This document shows, in pieces, positions 6,857-13,898 of a DNA stretch of 16,412 nt (positions within the stretch are counted from its first letter, which is position 1; each line of letters begins with the position of its first letter). A model generated the notes under the pieces. The model saw only the letters and a program-made list of their open reading frames with translations. It ran no database searches and was not told the DNA's origin. The translations under genes were made by a program, and so were the position numbers. The stretch is taken from the NCBI GenBank assembly GCA_023396215.1, contig JAEWWW010000086.1:1-16412 (forward strand), written 5' to 3'. Origin of the DNA: Bacillota bacterium (GTDB lineage: Bacteria; Bacillota; Clostridia; Oscillospirales; Ruminococcaceae).

Positions 6857-7237
6857 TGTTTGATTCAGCGAACGGAATAGGGGCTGGATACGAACTGTAT
6901 ATGCTTCATCAGTGGATTTGTGTTCACGATATATTTTAGGGGATTATGACGCAATCCATGCCCGTTGTTATAAAACACCTTAGAAATATGTAGGGAATAT
7001 AAGCATTTCCATCTTTTTGAAATGTGCAAGGAGGCACGAGGTTAGACAAGTTAATTGACAATATTTATTTTACAAAATGCCAATATTATAGAATAAAAGT
7101 CCAAATTGTAAGCATTAGATACTTGTCGCTGCTTGTTTATACACTTGTGAAATAGTTAGAAGCTACTATATATCTTGGGTTTCGGCATATTTAATCTAAA
7201 AATTATAAACACAAACAACTTTAATTTGTTTAATATG
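6857..7237. other. AT-rich intergenic stretch without a supportable gene
   Basis: I see no complete gene here. One frame (6861-6983, plus) stays open for 39 codons after a stop but has no ribosome binding site or ATG start. TTGACA at 7055-7060 has no suitably spaced -10. An AAGGAGG at 7028-7034 is not followed by a usable ORF. The region may hold decayed coding DNA between the two copies of the 44-nt repeat. Confidence 0.5.
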
Positions 7238-7266
7238 TTAACAACACAATAATTGCTACGTATACT
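7238..7266 (+). promoter_or_regulatory. Candidate promoter of the 94-codon ORF
   Basis: TTAACA (7238-7243), 17 bp and TATACT (7261-7266) resemble a sigma-A promoter with one mismatch in each hexamer. The predicted start near 7273 would leave a leader of about 17 bases carrying AAAGGAG. Confidence 0.5.
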
Positions 7267-7289
7267 GTACAAAAAAGGAGTGGAATGTT

Positions 7290-7574
7290 TTGACGGAAAA
7301 TGATATTGGAAAGTTCTTAAAGGAGCTGTTGGAAGAAACAAAATTACTTACTGTACACGCAAAAGCTGAAGCTATCAGGAAATTCAATGCTGATTTTCTC
7401 ACTTCTGATTTAAGACGTCAAATGTATGAAGCTTTTGACGGTGTTAGAACGTTTCAACAAATTAGTACTGATAGCCTCGCTACTGATACTCTGCGCTTTA
7501 TTGCACGCCTGCAAAGCCGTTACAACAAGCCCAATTATAAGATCACTGCCCCGGTGTTTCCTTCCGCCTTGTAG
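7290..7574 (+). CDS. Hypothetical protein of 94 residues, possibly a shortened winged-helix protein
   Basis: The ORF starts at TTG with a strong AAAGGAG at 7274-7280 nine bases upstream; the nearby ATG at 7285 hits a stop after two codons, which favours the TTG. The first half is predicted helical and charged (KFLKELLEETKLL, then HAKAEAIRKF). The middle, DLRRQMYEAFDGVRTFQQIS (about 40-59), resembles a helix-turn-helix leading segment. The last 20 residues (NKPNYKITAPVFPSAL) look unlike a folded end, so the protein may be truncated relative to longer relatives. It stands alone between hairpins, convergent with the tRNA operon. I do not recognise it with confidence; DNA binding is only a guess. 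Confidence 0.55.
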   Translation: MTENDIGKFLKELLEETKLLTVHAKAEAIRKFNADFLTSDLRRQMYEAFDGVRTFQQISTDSLATDTLRFIARLQSRYNKPNYKITAPVFPSAL

Positions 7575-7648
7575 TACATTATTCCAAGGCGAGGAGAGGT
7601 AATCTAAGATTGAACTTTGGAAAGAGAGTAACTATAGCGCCAAATTAA

Positions 7649-7704
7649 AAATCCTCTGGGGGCATGTAGGGCGGTGGATAGCCCTATACGCTCCCAGAGG
7701 ATTT
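7649..7704. terminator. Long hairpin between converging 94-codon ORF and tRNA operon
   Basis: Arms 7649-7672 and 7681-7704 are 24 nt each and pair with one mismatch and two G-T wobbles around an 8-nt loop (GGTGGATA). On the minus strand the stem is followed by a T-rich run (GGATTTTTAATTT), as in an intrinsic terminator, so it could end read-through from the tRNA genes. On the plus strand it lies 75 bases after the ORF stop without a T-tract. It might also be a small mobile palindrome. Confidence 0.6.
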
Positions 7705-7746
7705 ACGTGCGTCAACAGACATGCGAAGTGTTATTAAAAGTAAACA

Positions 7747-7790
7747 ACAAATCCGAACCCACCGCCGATTAAGCTAAGTTGGTTCGGATT
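7747..7790. repeat. 44-nt palindromic repeat, copy 2
   Basis: Second copy of the repeat at 6813-6856, here with perfect 10-bp end pairing (AATCCGAACC at 7750-7759 and GGTTCGGATT at 7781-7790). It begins nine bases downstream of the 3' end of the tRNA-Tyr gene. On the minus strand it is followed by TGTTGTTT, so it may serve as the tRNA operon terminator. Its position just after a tRNA gene is also where integration boundaries are often found. Confidence 0.75.
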
Positions 7791-7799
7791 AGTCCATTT

Positions 7800-7884
7800 T
7801 GGTGGGAGCGGGTGGATTCGAACCACCGAAGTCGAAGACAACAGATTTACAGTCTGCCCCCTTTGGCCGCTCGGGAACACTCCC
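7800..7884 (-). tRNA. tRNA-Tyr (GUA)
   Basis: The minus strand folds as an 85-nt class II tRNA. The acceptor arms GGGAGTG and CGCTCCC are followed by A and an encoded CCA. The anticodon stem and loop read CAGACTGTAAATCTG with anticodon GTA. A long variable arm and the T loop GGTTCGAATCC are present. It is the second gene of a two-tRNA unit, 45 bases after tRNA-Thr. Confidence 0.96.
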
Positions 7885-7929
7885 ATATTTATATTTATCA
7901 GCAAGCATGCTTGCACCGGCTGGATTGGT

Positions 7930-8005
7930 TGGAGCTGGTGGACGGACTTGAACCCCCGACCTGCTGATTACAAATCAGCTGCTCTACCAACTGAGCTACA
8001 CCAGC
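7930..8005 (-). tRNA. tRNA-Thr (UGU)
   Basis: The minus strand gives a 76-nt class I tRNA with acceptor arms GCTGGTG and CACCAGC, discriminator T and encoded CCA. The D arm is GCTCAGTTGGTAGAGC and the anticodon stem-loop is GCTGATTTGTAATCAGC with anticodon TGT. The T arm is GGGGGTTCAAGTCCGTC, apart from end pairs. It is first in the tRNA operon. The 45-nt spacer to tRNA-Tyr includes a perfect 14-bp palindrome GCAAGCATGCTTGC at 7901-7914, possibly a processing signal. Confidence 0.96.
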
Positions 8006-8025
8006 CAATACAAGTGACGGAAACC

Positions 8026-8054
8026 AATATAACATAATCCCAACCAAAAGTCAA
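8026..8054 (-). promoter_or_regulatory. Promoter of the tRNA-Thr/tRNA-Tyr operon
   Basis: On the minus strand TTGACT (8049-8054), a 17-bp spacer and TATATT (8026-8031) form a strong sigma-A promoter. The predicted start lies about 14 bases before the tRNA-Thr 5' end. The -35 directly abuts the hairpin that ends trkH. Confidence 0.82.
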
Positions 8055-8088
8055 CCTTTTTACAGCCCTTAACAGGGCTGTAAAAAGG
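8055..8088 (-). terminator. Hairpin after trkH
   Basis: A perfect 14-bp inverted repeat (CCTTTTTACAGCCC at 8055-8068, GGGCTGTAAAAAGG at 8075-8088) with a 6-nt loop begins 7 bases after the trkH stop. The T run is in the 5' arm rather than after the stem, so it is not a textbook terminator. Its place between trkH and the tRNA promoter still makes an end-of-transcript role most likely. Confidence 0.6.
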
Positions 8089-8095
8089 AAAAGCT

Positions 8096-9544
8096 TTAAA
8101 GGCTGGTGCGCTTCCAAAAGGAGGGGGCAAAGAGCAGCAACATGGGGTACAGCTCAAGCCGTCCGGCTATCATACAAAACGAAAGCAATAGCTTGCTGGC
8201 ACCCGAAAAACTGGAGAAATTGCCCGCCGGACCCACCAGCTCAAACCCCGGCCCGATGTTGCTCAGGGTGGTCACCACGCTGGAAAGGGTGGTTATTAAA
8301 TCCTTACCCTCCAGCGAAATAAGTAGGGAGGCCCCGGCAAAAAGCCCGCAGTAGATGAAGAAGAAGGTCAGCACCTCGGTGAGGGTTTCTTCCTCCACCA
8401 CCCGGTCGCCAAGGCGCACCAGATGAATCGAACGGGGGTGCAGCGCCCTGATGATGCTGCGTCTGGCAATTTTAAACAGCAGCAGCACACGAATCGCCTT
8501 CAACCCGCCGCCGGTGGAGCCCGCGCTGGCCCCCATCACCATCAGCATAAACAGTATCATCTTGCTGAAGCTGGGCCACAGGTTAAAGTTGGTAGTGGCA
8601 TAGCCGGTGGAGGATATCACCGAAGCCACCTGAAAGGAGGAATGGCGAAAGGCCTCGCCAAAGCTGGCAAAAACGCCGCCCCGCAGGTTCAGCGCTATCA
8701 GCAGCATCGAGGCCCCGGCAACCCCCAGAAAAGTCCAGAGCTCCCGGTCGGCCAGCGCCGCTTTAAAGTTCTTTTTCAGCAGCTGATAATAAAGTGAAAA
8801 GTTGATGCTGCAGACCAGCATAAATACTGTGATAATAACCTCGTAGGCCAGGTTGTTATAGCTGCCCACGCTGGCGTTTTTCATGCTGAAGCCGCCGGTG
8901 CCCACCGTGCCAAAGGTGTGCAGCGCCGCGTCATAGAGGGGCATACCCGCCATCATCAGCAGCAAAATCTGCACAACGGTGAAGGCAATATAAAGGCTGT
9001 ACAGTATCATAGCGGTCCGGCGCATCTTGGGCACCAGCTTGCCGGGCGAGGGGCCGGTGCTCTCGGCCCGCAAAATATGCAGGCTGCTGCCGCCGGCAAG
9101 GGGTAAAATGGCGAGGGTCAGCACCAGCACCCCCATACCGCCCAGCCAGTGGGTGCTGCTGCGCCAAAACAGGATGCCGCGGGGCAGGCTTTCCACCTGG
9201 GTCAGTATGCTGGCCCCGGTTGTGGTAAAGCCCGAGGCCGATTCAAAAAAAGCGTCAATCATAGTGGGGGCCACCCCGCTGAAATAGAAGGGCAGCGCGC
9301 CAAAAAACGAAAGCGCCAGCCAGCTGAAGGCCACAATGGCAAAGCCGTCGCGGCCATAGATGGGGGCGGTGTTCAGCGGAATGCGGCTCAGCACCAGCCC
9401 AAGCCCCGCCAGCAGCGCGACGCTGGTGGCAAGGGGCCAGACTTCTTCCTGATATACAAAGCAAAGCAGCAACGAGGGGACCATAGCAACCGCCGCTACG
9501 CCCAGCACAATGCCGAGGCTTTTTCCCATCACCCTTATATTCAT
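8096..9544 (-). CDS. trkH: TrkH/KtrB-family potassium uptake channel subunit
   Basis: This 482-residue integral membrane protein forms the K+-conducting subunit of a Trk/Ktr uptake system. Four pore-loop signatures are visible in order: GFTTTG (105-110), GTVGTGGF (212-219), STGYAT (312-317) and SNIGPGF (428-434). They are separated by hydrophobic helices, and the intramembrane gate segment GASAGSTGGG lies at 338-347. The length suits TrkH rather than the shorter KtrB. Its ATG overlaps the trkA stop as ATGA, so the channel and its NAD-binding gating ring are co-translated. Antiparallel reading frames over this GC-rich gene are shadows. Expected to be in the cytoplasmic membrane. Confidence 0.95.
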   Translation of the reverse strand: MNIRVMGKSLGIVLGVAAVAMVPSLLLCFVYQEEVWPLATSVALLAGLGLVLSRIPLNTAPIYGRDGFAIVAFSWLALSFFGALPFYFSGVAPTMIDAFFESASGFTTTGASILTQVESLPRGILFWRSSTHWLGGMGVLVLTLAILPLAGGSSLHILRAESTGPSPGKLVPKMRRTAMILYSLYIAFTVVQILLLMMAGMPLYDAALHTFGTVGTGGFSMKNASVGSYNNLAYEVIITVFMLVCSINFSLYYQLLKKNFKAALADRELWTFLGVAGASMLLIALNLRGGVFASFGEAFRHSSFQVASVISSTGYATTNFNLWPSFSKMILFMLMVMGASAGSTGGGLKAIRVLLLFKIARRSIIRALHPRSIHLVRLGDRVVEEETLTEVLTFFFIYCGLFAGASLLISLEGKDLITTLSSVVTTLSNIGPGFELVGPAGNFSSFSGASKLLLSFCMIAGRLELYPMLLLFAPSFWKRTSL

Positions 9545-10914
9545 TGGGGCATCACCCCGCGGGCCACAATCTGGTTCAGGTCGGTAAGGTTCTCCTGGGT
9601 GGTAACAATAATCACGCTGTCGCCCTTACGCACAGCATCGCTGCCATGGGGGATAATGACGTCGGCCCCCCGCACAATGGCCGCAAGCAGAACCCCGGGT
9701 ATCAGCGTAAGCTCCTTGAGCGGCATCTCTAAAAAGCTGGTGGAAGGCCCGGCGGTAAACTCCAGCGCTTCGGCCCTGCCGCCCACAATCTTATAAAGGG
9801 TTTCCACCTTGTTGCCCATGGCGTTTTTAAGGCCCCGCACATACTTGATGATATGGTTGGTGACAATCTGCTTGGGGGCCACCACGCTGTCTATCCCCAG
9901 GCCCTCGATGACATGGGCATAGTTGATGCGGTTGGCTTTGGCCACCACCTTGGGCACCCCCGACTGCTTGGCCATCAGGGCGTTGAGCAGGTTTTCCTCG
10001 TCGCGGCCGGTGACCGCCACAAAGGCGTCCATGTCGCCGAGGTTCTCAGAGCGCAGAAAGCTGTCGTCCGAGCCGTCGCCGCAGATAATCAGCGTCCCCG
10101 GCAGCAGCTCGGCGAGCTCGTTGCAACGCTGGGGATCAATCTCGATAATTTTCACCTTGATGCCGGTTTCGGCAAGGTAGCGGCTCAGGTAATAGGCCAC
10201 CCGCCCGCCGCCGATAATCATGGCGTCCTTCACCTTTTGGGTGTGCATACCCACGCGCTTGCAAAAGTCGCTGATATTAGAGGGCCGCCCCACCATGTAG
10301 ATGGTGTCGCCCGCCTGCAGTACCGACTCGCCATTGGGGATAAACACCTGCCCCTCGCGCTCCACCGCGCCCACCAGCACCCCCATTGAAAAATGGCTGT
10401 GCATCTCGTACAGACTCATGTTGGCCAAGACCATTTCGGCGGTCACTCTGATTTCCACCAGCTCGGCCCGGCCTCGGGCAAAAACATCCACATTGGCCGA
10501 AGAGGAGAAGCGCAGCTGCCGGGCAATCTCGCCGGCCGCCGCCTGCTCGGGGTTGATAATCATATCCAGCCCCAAATCCCGCTTGATGCCCGCAAGCTCG
10601 TGGGCATACTCCGGGTCGCGGATACGGGCGACGGTGGCCGCCGCGCCCAGCTTTTTGCCGATGAGGCAGCAGACCATGTTCATCTCGTCGCTGCTGGTGG
10701 CGGCAACCAGCAGGTCGGCCTCCTGCACCCCCGCTGCCTGCAAAATTTGGGCGCTGCCGCCGCTGCCCTTGATGCACATCACATCCAGATTGTCGCTGGC
10801 TTTTTGCAGCGCCTGACTGTTTTTATCAATAATTGTTACGTCGTTGTCCTCTTTTGAAAGTCCTTCGGCGAGGCTGTAACCCACTTTGCCGTCGCCGACA
10901 ATGATAATTTTCAT
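9541..10914 (-). CDS. trkA: TrkA, NAD-binding regulatory subunit of K+ uptake
   Basis: The 457-residue cytoplasmic protein has the duplicated RCK layout of full-length TrkA. The first Rossmann fold shows GDGKVG at 7-12 with an acidic strand end at D30. The second shows GGGRVA at 235-240 with the acidic EID at 258-260. Each is followed by an RCK-C domain (about 140-220 and 370-450). Such proteins form a ring under TrkH and gate it in response to nucleotides. It starts at ATG with GGAGAG eight bases upstream. It is the first gene of the trkA-trkH operon, with a promoter near 11091-11119 and an unusually long leader. Confidence 0.95.
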   Translation of the reverse strand: MKIIIVGDGKVGYSLAEGLSKEDNDVTIIDKNSQALQKASDNLDVMCIKGSGGSAQILQAAGVQEADLLVAATSSDEMNMVCCLIGKKLGAAATVARIRDPEYAHELAGIKRDLGLDMIINPEQAAAGEIARQLRFSSSANVDVFARGRAELVEIRVTAEMVLANMSLYEMHSHFSMGVLVGAVEREGQVFIPNGESVLQAGDTIYMVGRPSNISDFCKRVGMHTQKVKDAMIIGGGRVAYYLSRYLAETGIKVKIIEIDPQRCNELAELLPGTLIICGDGSDDSFLRSENLGDMDAFVAVTGRDEENLLNALMAKQSGVPKVVAKANRINYAHVIEGLGIDSVVAPKQIVTNHIIKYVRGLKNAMGNKVETLYKIVGGRAEALEFTAGPSTSFLEMPLKELTLIPGVLLAAIVRGADVIIPHGSDAVRKGDSVIIVTTQENLTDLNQIVARGVMPQ

Positions 10915-11090
10915 CTAAAATTCTCTCCATGTTCGCCCCGCGCACCGCCGGGGTTTTGTTTTTACAGGATACAGGCCAGCCCTCAGGCTGGAGCAAAACG
11001 GTGAAAAACAATAGGAAGCCCCTGATTGGGAGCTCCCCGGATAACACAAAACAGCCGCATAAACACGCTTCGTTTGCCGTTTGCGGCTCC
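10915..11090 (-). other. Long structured 5' leader of trkA-trkH
   Basis: From the predicted start near 11085 to the trkA ATG lie about 170 bases with several short hairpins: AGCCGCA/TGCGGCT (11053-11059 with 11082-11088, partly before the start), CCAGCC/GGCTGG (10976-10981 with 10986-10991), and CCCCG/CGGGG (10936-10940 with 10949-10953). A leader of this length before K+ uptake genes could host a regulatory RNA, but I cannot match it to a known class. Confidence 0.35.
10936..10963 (+). terminator. Weak terminator-like hairpin opposite the trkA leader
   Basis: On the plus strand CCCCG (10936-10940), an 8-nt loop, CGGGG (10949-10953) and TTTTGTTTTT form an intrinsic-terminator shape. No plus-strand gene lies upstream, so it could only end transcription antisense to trkA, or it may simply be part of the leader fold. 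Confidence 0.35.
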
Positions 11091-11119
11091 ATTATAGTAT
11101 GGCGGGGAGAAAAAGTCAA
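11091..11119 (-). promoter_or_regulatory. Promoter of trkA-trkH
   Basis: On the minus strand TTGACT (11114-11119), a 17-bp spacer and a perfect TATAAT (11091-11096) make a strong sigma-A promoter, placing the start near 11085. Confidence 0.85.
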
Positions 11120-11180
11120 TGATAATTCTATTCCTGCGGCCATGGGATGCATCAACTGCCGCTTTTGCGCCAACAAAAGG

Positions 11181-11205
11181 AAAAAAGGGGGCTTTTCGGC
11201 CCCCT
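11181..11205 (-). terminator. Intrinsic terminator of serC-serA
   Basis: On the minus strand a 7-bp GC stem (AGGGGGC and GCCCCCT at 11199-11205 and 11186-11192) with a 6-nt loop is followed by six T residues (11181-11186 as A on the plus strand). It begins 13 bases after the serA stop, a classic arrangement. Confidence 0.92.
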
Positions 11206-11218
11206 GGGTTGCTTGTCT

Positions 11219-12385
11219 TCAGCGGTAAACGTTTACACGGATGATTCCCTGCACCGCCCGTATCTCGTCGATGGCTTCCTCCCGCACAAACCCAACGGCA
11301 TCCACCAGCGTGTAGGCAAAATCCTTCTTGCTTTTGTTGGTCAGGTTTTCGATGTTGACCCCGGCGGCCCCCAGCACCTGCGAAATGCTGGAAATCATGG
11401 CCGGGATGTTGCGGTGGATGATGCCCAGACGGGTGCCGGGCATCCGGGGCTGAGAAACGTCGGGCAGGTTCACCGAGTTTTTGACGTTGCCATTTTCAAG
11501 GTAATCCTTCACCTGCATCGCCGCCATTCGGGCGCAGTTATCCTCCGACTCGGGGGTGGAGGCCCCCAGATGGGGGATAGCCAGCACGCCGGGGTGGCCC
11601 AGCAGCTCGTCGTTGGGGAAGTCGGTGACATAGCAGCGCACCGTTTTTTCCTCCAGCGCCTGCAGGATATCCTCGGTGGAAACAAGCTCGCCCCGGGCAA
11701 AGTTCAGAATGCGCACCCCGTGCTTCATCATCTGTATCGATTCCGAATTAATCATGCCCTTGGTTTCTGAGGTCATGGGCACATGCAGCGAGATAAAGTC
11801 GCATTTTTCATAAATCTCGCGCAGATTTACCGCATGGTGCACCCCGCGGGAAAGCCCCCAGGCCGCATCCACCGAAAGGTAGGGGTCGTAGCCGTAAACC
11901 TCCATGCCCAGATGACGGGCAAAGTTTGCCACCATAACGCCGATGGCCCCCAGACCGATGACCCCCAGCTTTTTGCCGCTGAGCTCGGGGCCGCCAAACT
12001 GGCCCTTGCCTTTTTCCACCAGCTTGGGCACCTCGGCGCCCTGGCCCTTGAGGGTCTGCGCCCAAATCATGGCGGGGTAAATCTTGCGGGCAGAGAGCAG
12101 CAGGCCGGCTATTACCATCTCTTTGACGGCGTTGGCGTTGCCGCCGGGGGTGTTAAACACCACAATGCCCTGCTCAGAGCATTTATCTACCGGAATGTTG
12201 TTGAAGCCGGCTCCGGCGCGTCCAACGGCCAGCAGGCTCTCGGGCAGCTCCATACTGTGCATATCGGCCGACCGCAGCAGTATGGCGGCGGGGTTTTGGC
12301 AGTCGTCCGAATAGCTGTATTTGCTCTTATCAAATACTTCGAGCCCTTCAGGGGATATTTTATTTAAAGTCAGTATGTTTACCAA
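11219..12385 (-). CDS. serA: D-3-phosphoglycerate dehydrogenase with C-terminal ACT domain
   Basis: SerA oxidises 3-phosphoglycerate to 3-phosphohydroxypyruvate with NAD+, the first step of serine synthesis. The 388-residue protein shows the NAD-binding GLGAIG at 144-149 with D167 at the end of the next strand. The catalytic triad of D-2-hydroxyacid dehydrogenases is present: R231 in NFARGE, E260 in DFPNDE and H272 in PHLGAST. Residues about 318-388 form an ACT domain, the usual serine feedback site. The start is TTG, with GAAGGAG ten bases upstream. It follows serC on the same strand after 111 bases, so the two form the pathway's operon; no serB phosphatase is in the window. Confidence 0.95.
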   Translation of the reverse strand: MVNILTLNKISPEGLEVFDKSKYSYSDDCQNPAAILLRSADMHSMELPESLLAVGRAGAGFNNIPVDKCSEQGIVVFNTPGGNANAVKEMVIAGLLLSARKIYPAMIWAQTLKGQGAEVPKLVEKGKGQFGGPELSGKKLGVIGLGAIGVMVANFARHLGMEVYGYDPYLSVDAAWGLSRGVHHAVNLREIYEKCDFISLHVPMTSETKGMINSESIQMMKHGVRILNFARGELVSTEDILQALEEKTVRCYVTDFPNDELLGHPGVLAIPHLGASTPESEDNCARMAAMQVKDYLENGNVKNSVNLPDVSQPRMPGTRLGIIHRNIPAMISSISQVLGAAGVNIENLTNKSKKDFAYTLVDAVGFVREEAIDEIRAVQGIIRVNVYR

Positions 12386-12496
12386 TGCTTACACGCTCCT
12401 TCTTTCGTCAGGCTGTGGGTGTGCTGCCGGACGCGGGCTGGCGGCCTGCGCCTGCCTCATGCCCCGGCTGGCGTCCGCGGCTTTGGCCCTGCGGGG
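12386..12496 (-). other. GC-rich serC-serA intergenic spacer with inverted repeat
   Basis: This 111-base gap inside an otherwise tight operon contains CGGACGC (12428-12434) pairing with GCGTCCG (12471-12477) around a GC-rich interior. The interior also carries related GGCTGGCG direct repeats. It has no T-tract, so I do not call a terminator. It could protect or separate the two messages. Confidence 0.35.
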
Positions 12497-13579
12497 TCAG
12501 ACCCCCGCCTCAAAGACCTTCATGAAATCCACCAGCTTCTGCACGCCCTCGATGGGCATGGCGTTGTAGATAGAGGCCCGCATGCCCCCCACCGAGCGGT
12601 GGCCCTTGAGGTTGATAAACCCGGCCTTGGAGGCAGCGGCCACAAAGGCTTTGTCGGTATCGGGGTTGCCGGTCACAAAGGGGACGTTCATCATCGAGCG
12701 GTAGGCCGGCTCCACCGTGGCCTTAAACAGCCTGGAGCTGTCGAGATAGTCGTACAGCACCTTGGCCTTGGCCTCGTTGCGGGCCTTCATGGCCGCAAGG
12801 CCGCCGATTTCGTCGCGAATCCATTCCAGCACCAGCTTGCATATGTAAACCGCGTAGGTGGGCGGGGTGTTGTACATCGAGTCGTTGTCGGCGTGGGTTT
12901 TATAATCCAGCATGATGGGAGTGCCCTCTCTGGCGTTGCCAATCAGGTCCTCGCGAATAATCACGATGGTGACGCCCGCAGGCCCCAGGTTTTTCTGGGC
13001 TCCGGCATAAATCAGGCCAAATTTGCTGACATCCAGCGGCTCTGAAAGGATGCAGGAAGACAGGTCGGCCACCAACGGCACGTCGCCGGTTTCGGGCGGC
13101 GCCTTAAAGGCGGTGCCAAAGATGGTGTTGTTATAGCAGATGTGGAAATAGTCGGCCTCTTTGTCAAAGGTGGCGGGGTCAAGGTCGGGCAGGCGGCTGA
13201 AGTTCTGCTCCGCACTGCTGGCAATCACACGGGCCTGCCCAAAGCGGGCGGCCTCCTGATAAGCCTTTTTGGCCCACATGCCGGTAAGTACAAAATCGGC
13301 CTTGCCGGATTTATTCATCAGGTTCAGGGGAATCATCGAAAACTGAAGGCTCGCGCCTCCCTGCAAAAACAGCACCTTATAGTTGTCAGGAATACCCATC
13401 ACCTGACGCAGGAGGGCTTCGCAGGCGTTTATAATCTCTTCATACTCGCGAGATCGATGGCTCATCTCCATCACCGACTGGCCGGATGACCCATACTCCA
13501 CAAGCTCTTGGGATGCTTTGACCAGCACCGGCTCGGGCAGTTGGGAAGGGCCTGCGGAAAAGTTATAAACTCTCGCCAT
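12497..13579 (-). CDS. serC: Phosphoserine aminotransferase
   Basis: SerC transfers an amino group from glutamate to 3-phosphohydroxypyruvate, giving phosphoserine; related enzymes also serve vitamin B6 synthesis. The 360-residue length is standard. The N-terminus has the family pattern VYNFSAGPSQLPEPVL. H41-R42 lie in the phosphate-binding SHRSREY region, and the PLP-binding lysine is K196 in YAGAQKNLGPAG. The C-terminal GHRSVGGMRASIYNA segment is intact. ATG is preceded by TAGGAGG eight bases upstream. It is the first gene of serC-serA and is divergent from nrdJ, with which it shares a 374-base intergenic region. Confidence 0.96.
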   Translation of the reverse strand: MARVYNFSAGPSQLPEPVLVKASQELVEYGSSGQSVMEMSHRSREYEEIINACEALLRQVMGIPDNYKVLFLQGGASLQFSMIPLNLMNKSGKADFVLTGMWAKKAYQEAARFGQARVIASSAEQNFSRLPDLDPATFDKEADYFHICYNNTIFGTAFKAPPETGDVPLVADLSSCILSEPLDVSKFGLIYAGAQKNLGPAGVTIVIIREDLIGNAREGTPIMLDYKTHADNDSMYNTPPTYAVYICKLVLEWIRDEIGGLAAMKARNEAKAKVLYDYLDSSRLFKATVEPAYRSMMNVPFVTGNPDTDKAFVAAASKAGFINLKGHRSVGGMRASIYNAMPIEGVQKLVDFMKVFEAGV

Positions 13580-13731
13580 TGTTCATTCCTCCTACAGATT
13601 TTAATTTTTTCTGCGCCTCCGCTTTCGGGGGCGGGGCATAGCGTTTCCTTCATCGGCGCCGCCTGCCTGCGGGCAAACATCGCCGCGTGGCAGGGGGAGC
13701 CGGAAAAAGTGTAACGCTTTACAACAGTATA
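13580..13731 (-). promoter_or_regulatory. Candidate serC promoter and leader
   Basis: On the minus strand TATACT (13726-13731) is a good -10, but the -35 at 17 bp is only TTTCTT (13749-13754), suggesting a weak or activated promoter. TGTAACGCTTTACA (13710-13723), a 5-bp-arm dyad, lies over the predicted start and may be an operator. The 140-base leader holds GC-rich repeats such as CCTGCC/GGCAGG but no T-box sequence that I can see. Confidence 0.4.
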
Positions 13732-13772
13732 GTGGATTTGCTCCAAAAAAGAAAGCGAATTGTTACCTTTTT

Positions 13773-13864
13773 AACACGTCAACTTCTACAAGATTCCCTG
13801 CGCAAAGCTTTGGCTCTTTGTACAACAAATGCAGTTAAATTTTTTATCTCTAAACACGTCAACT
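13773..13864. repeat. Direct repeat AACACGTCAACT in the serC-nrdJ intergenic region
   Basis: The 12-mer AACACGTCAACT occurs exactly at 13773-13784 and 13853-13864, 80 bases apart, between the divergent serC and nrdJ promoters. Read on the minus strand each copy includes TTGACGTGTT. They may be a pair of binding sites for one regulator, or upstream promoter parts. Confidence 0.55.
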
Positions 13865-13869
13865 GCCTA

Positions 13870-13898
13870 TTGCTTTCCTGACATGCGAATATTACAAT
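13870..13898 (+). promoter_or_regulatory. Promoter of nrdJ
   Basis: TTGCTT (13870-13875), a 17-bp spacer and TACAAT (13893-13898) form a sigma-A promoter. The predicted start is near 13905, about 50 bases before the GTG. The -10 is inside the first NrdR box. Confidence 0.65.

Noticed and set aside
6861..6983. 39-codon open frame between the 44-nt repeats
   Set aside because: No ATG start, no ribosome binding site and no recognisable sequence; treated as non-coding.
7734..7967. Small ORFs on both strands over the tRNA-Tyr/tRNA-Thr region
   Set aside because: They read through tRNA genes (for example the DGLEPPTC-type string), a familiar artefact; no ribosome binding sites fit.
10915..11090. 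ydaO-type c-di-AMP riboswitch before trkA
   Set aside because: The short GGGGAGCTCCCAATCAGGGG stretch looked suggestive, but the expected CCGAATC start and GGGGTGAAT-type and GACAGCTAAC-type blocks are absent.
11147..13045. Plus-strand ORFs opposite serA and serC
   Set aside because: The minus-strand genes carry complete catalytic motifs; the opposite frames have no ribosome binding sites and biased composition.
13580..13731. T-box leader upstream of serC
   Set aside because: No AGGGTGGNACCGCG-type antiterminator sequence and no specifier loop could be seen.
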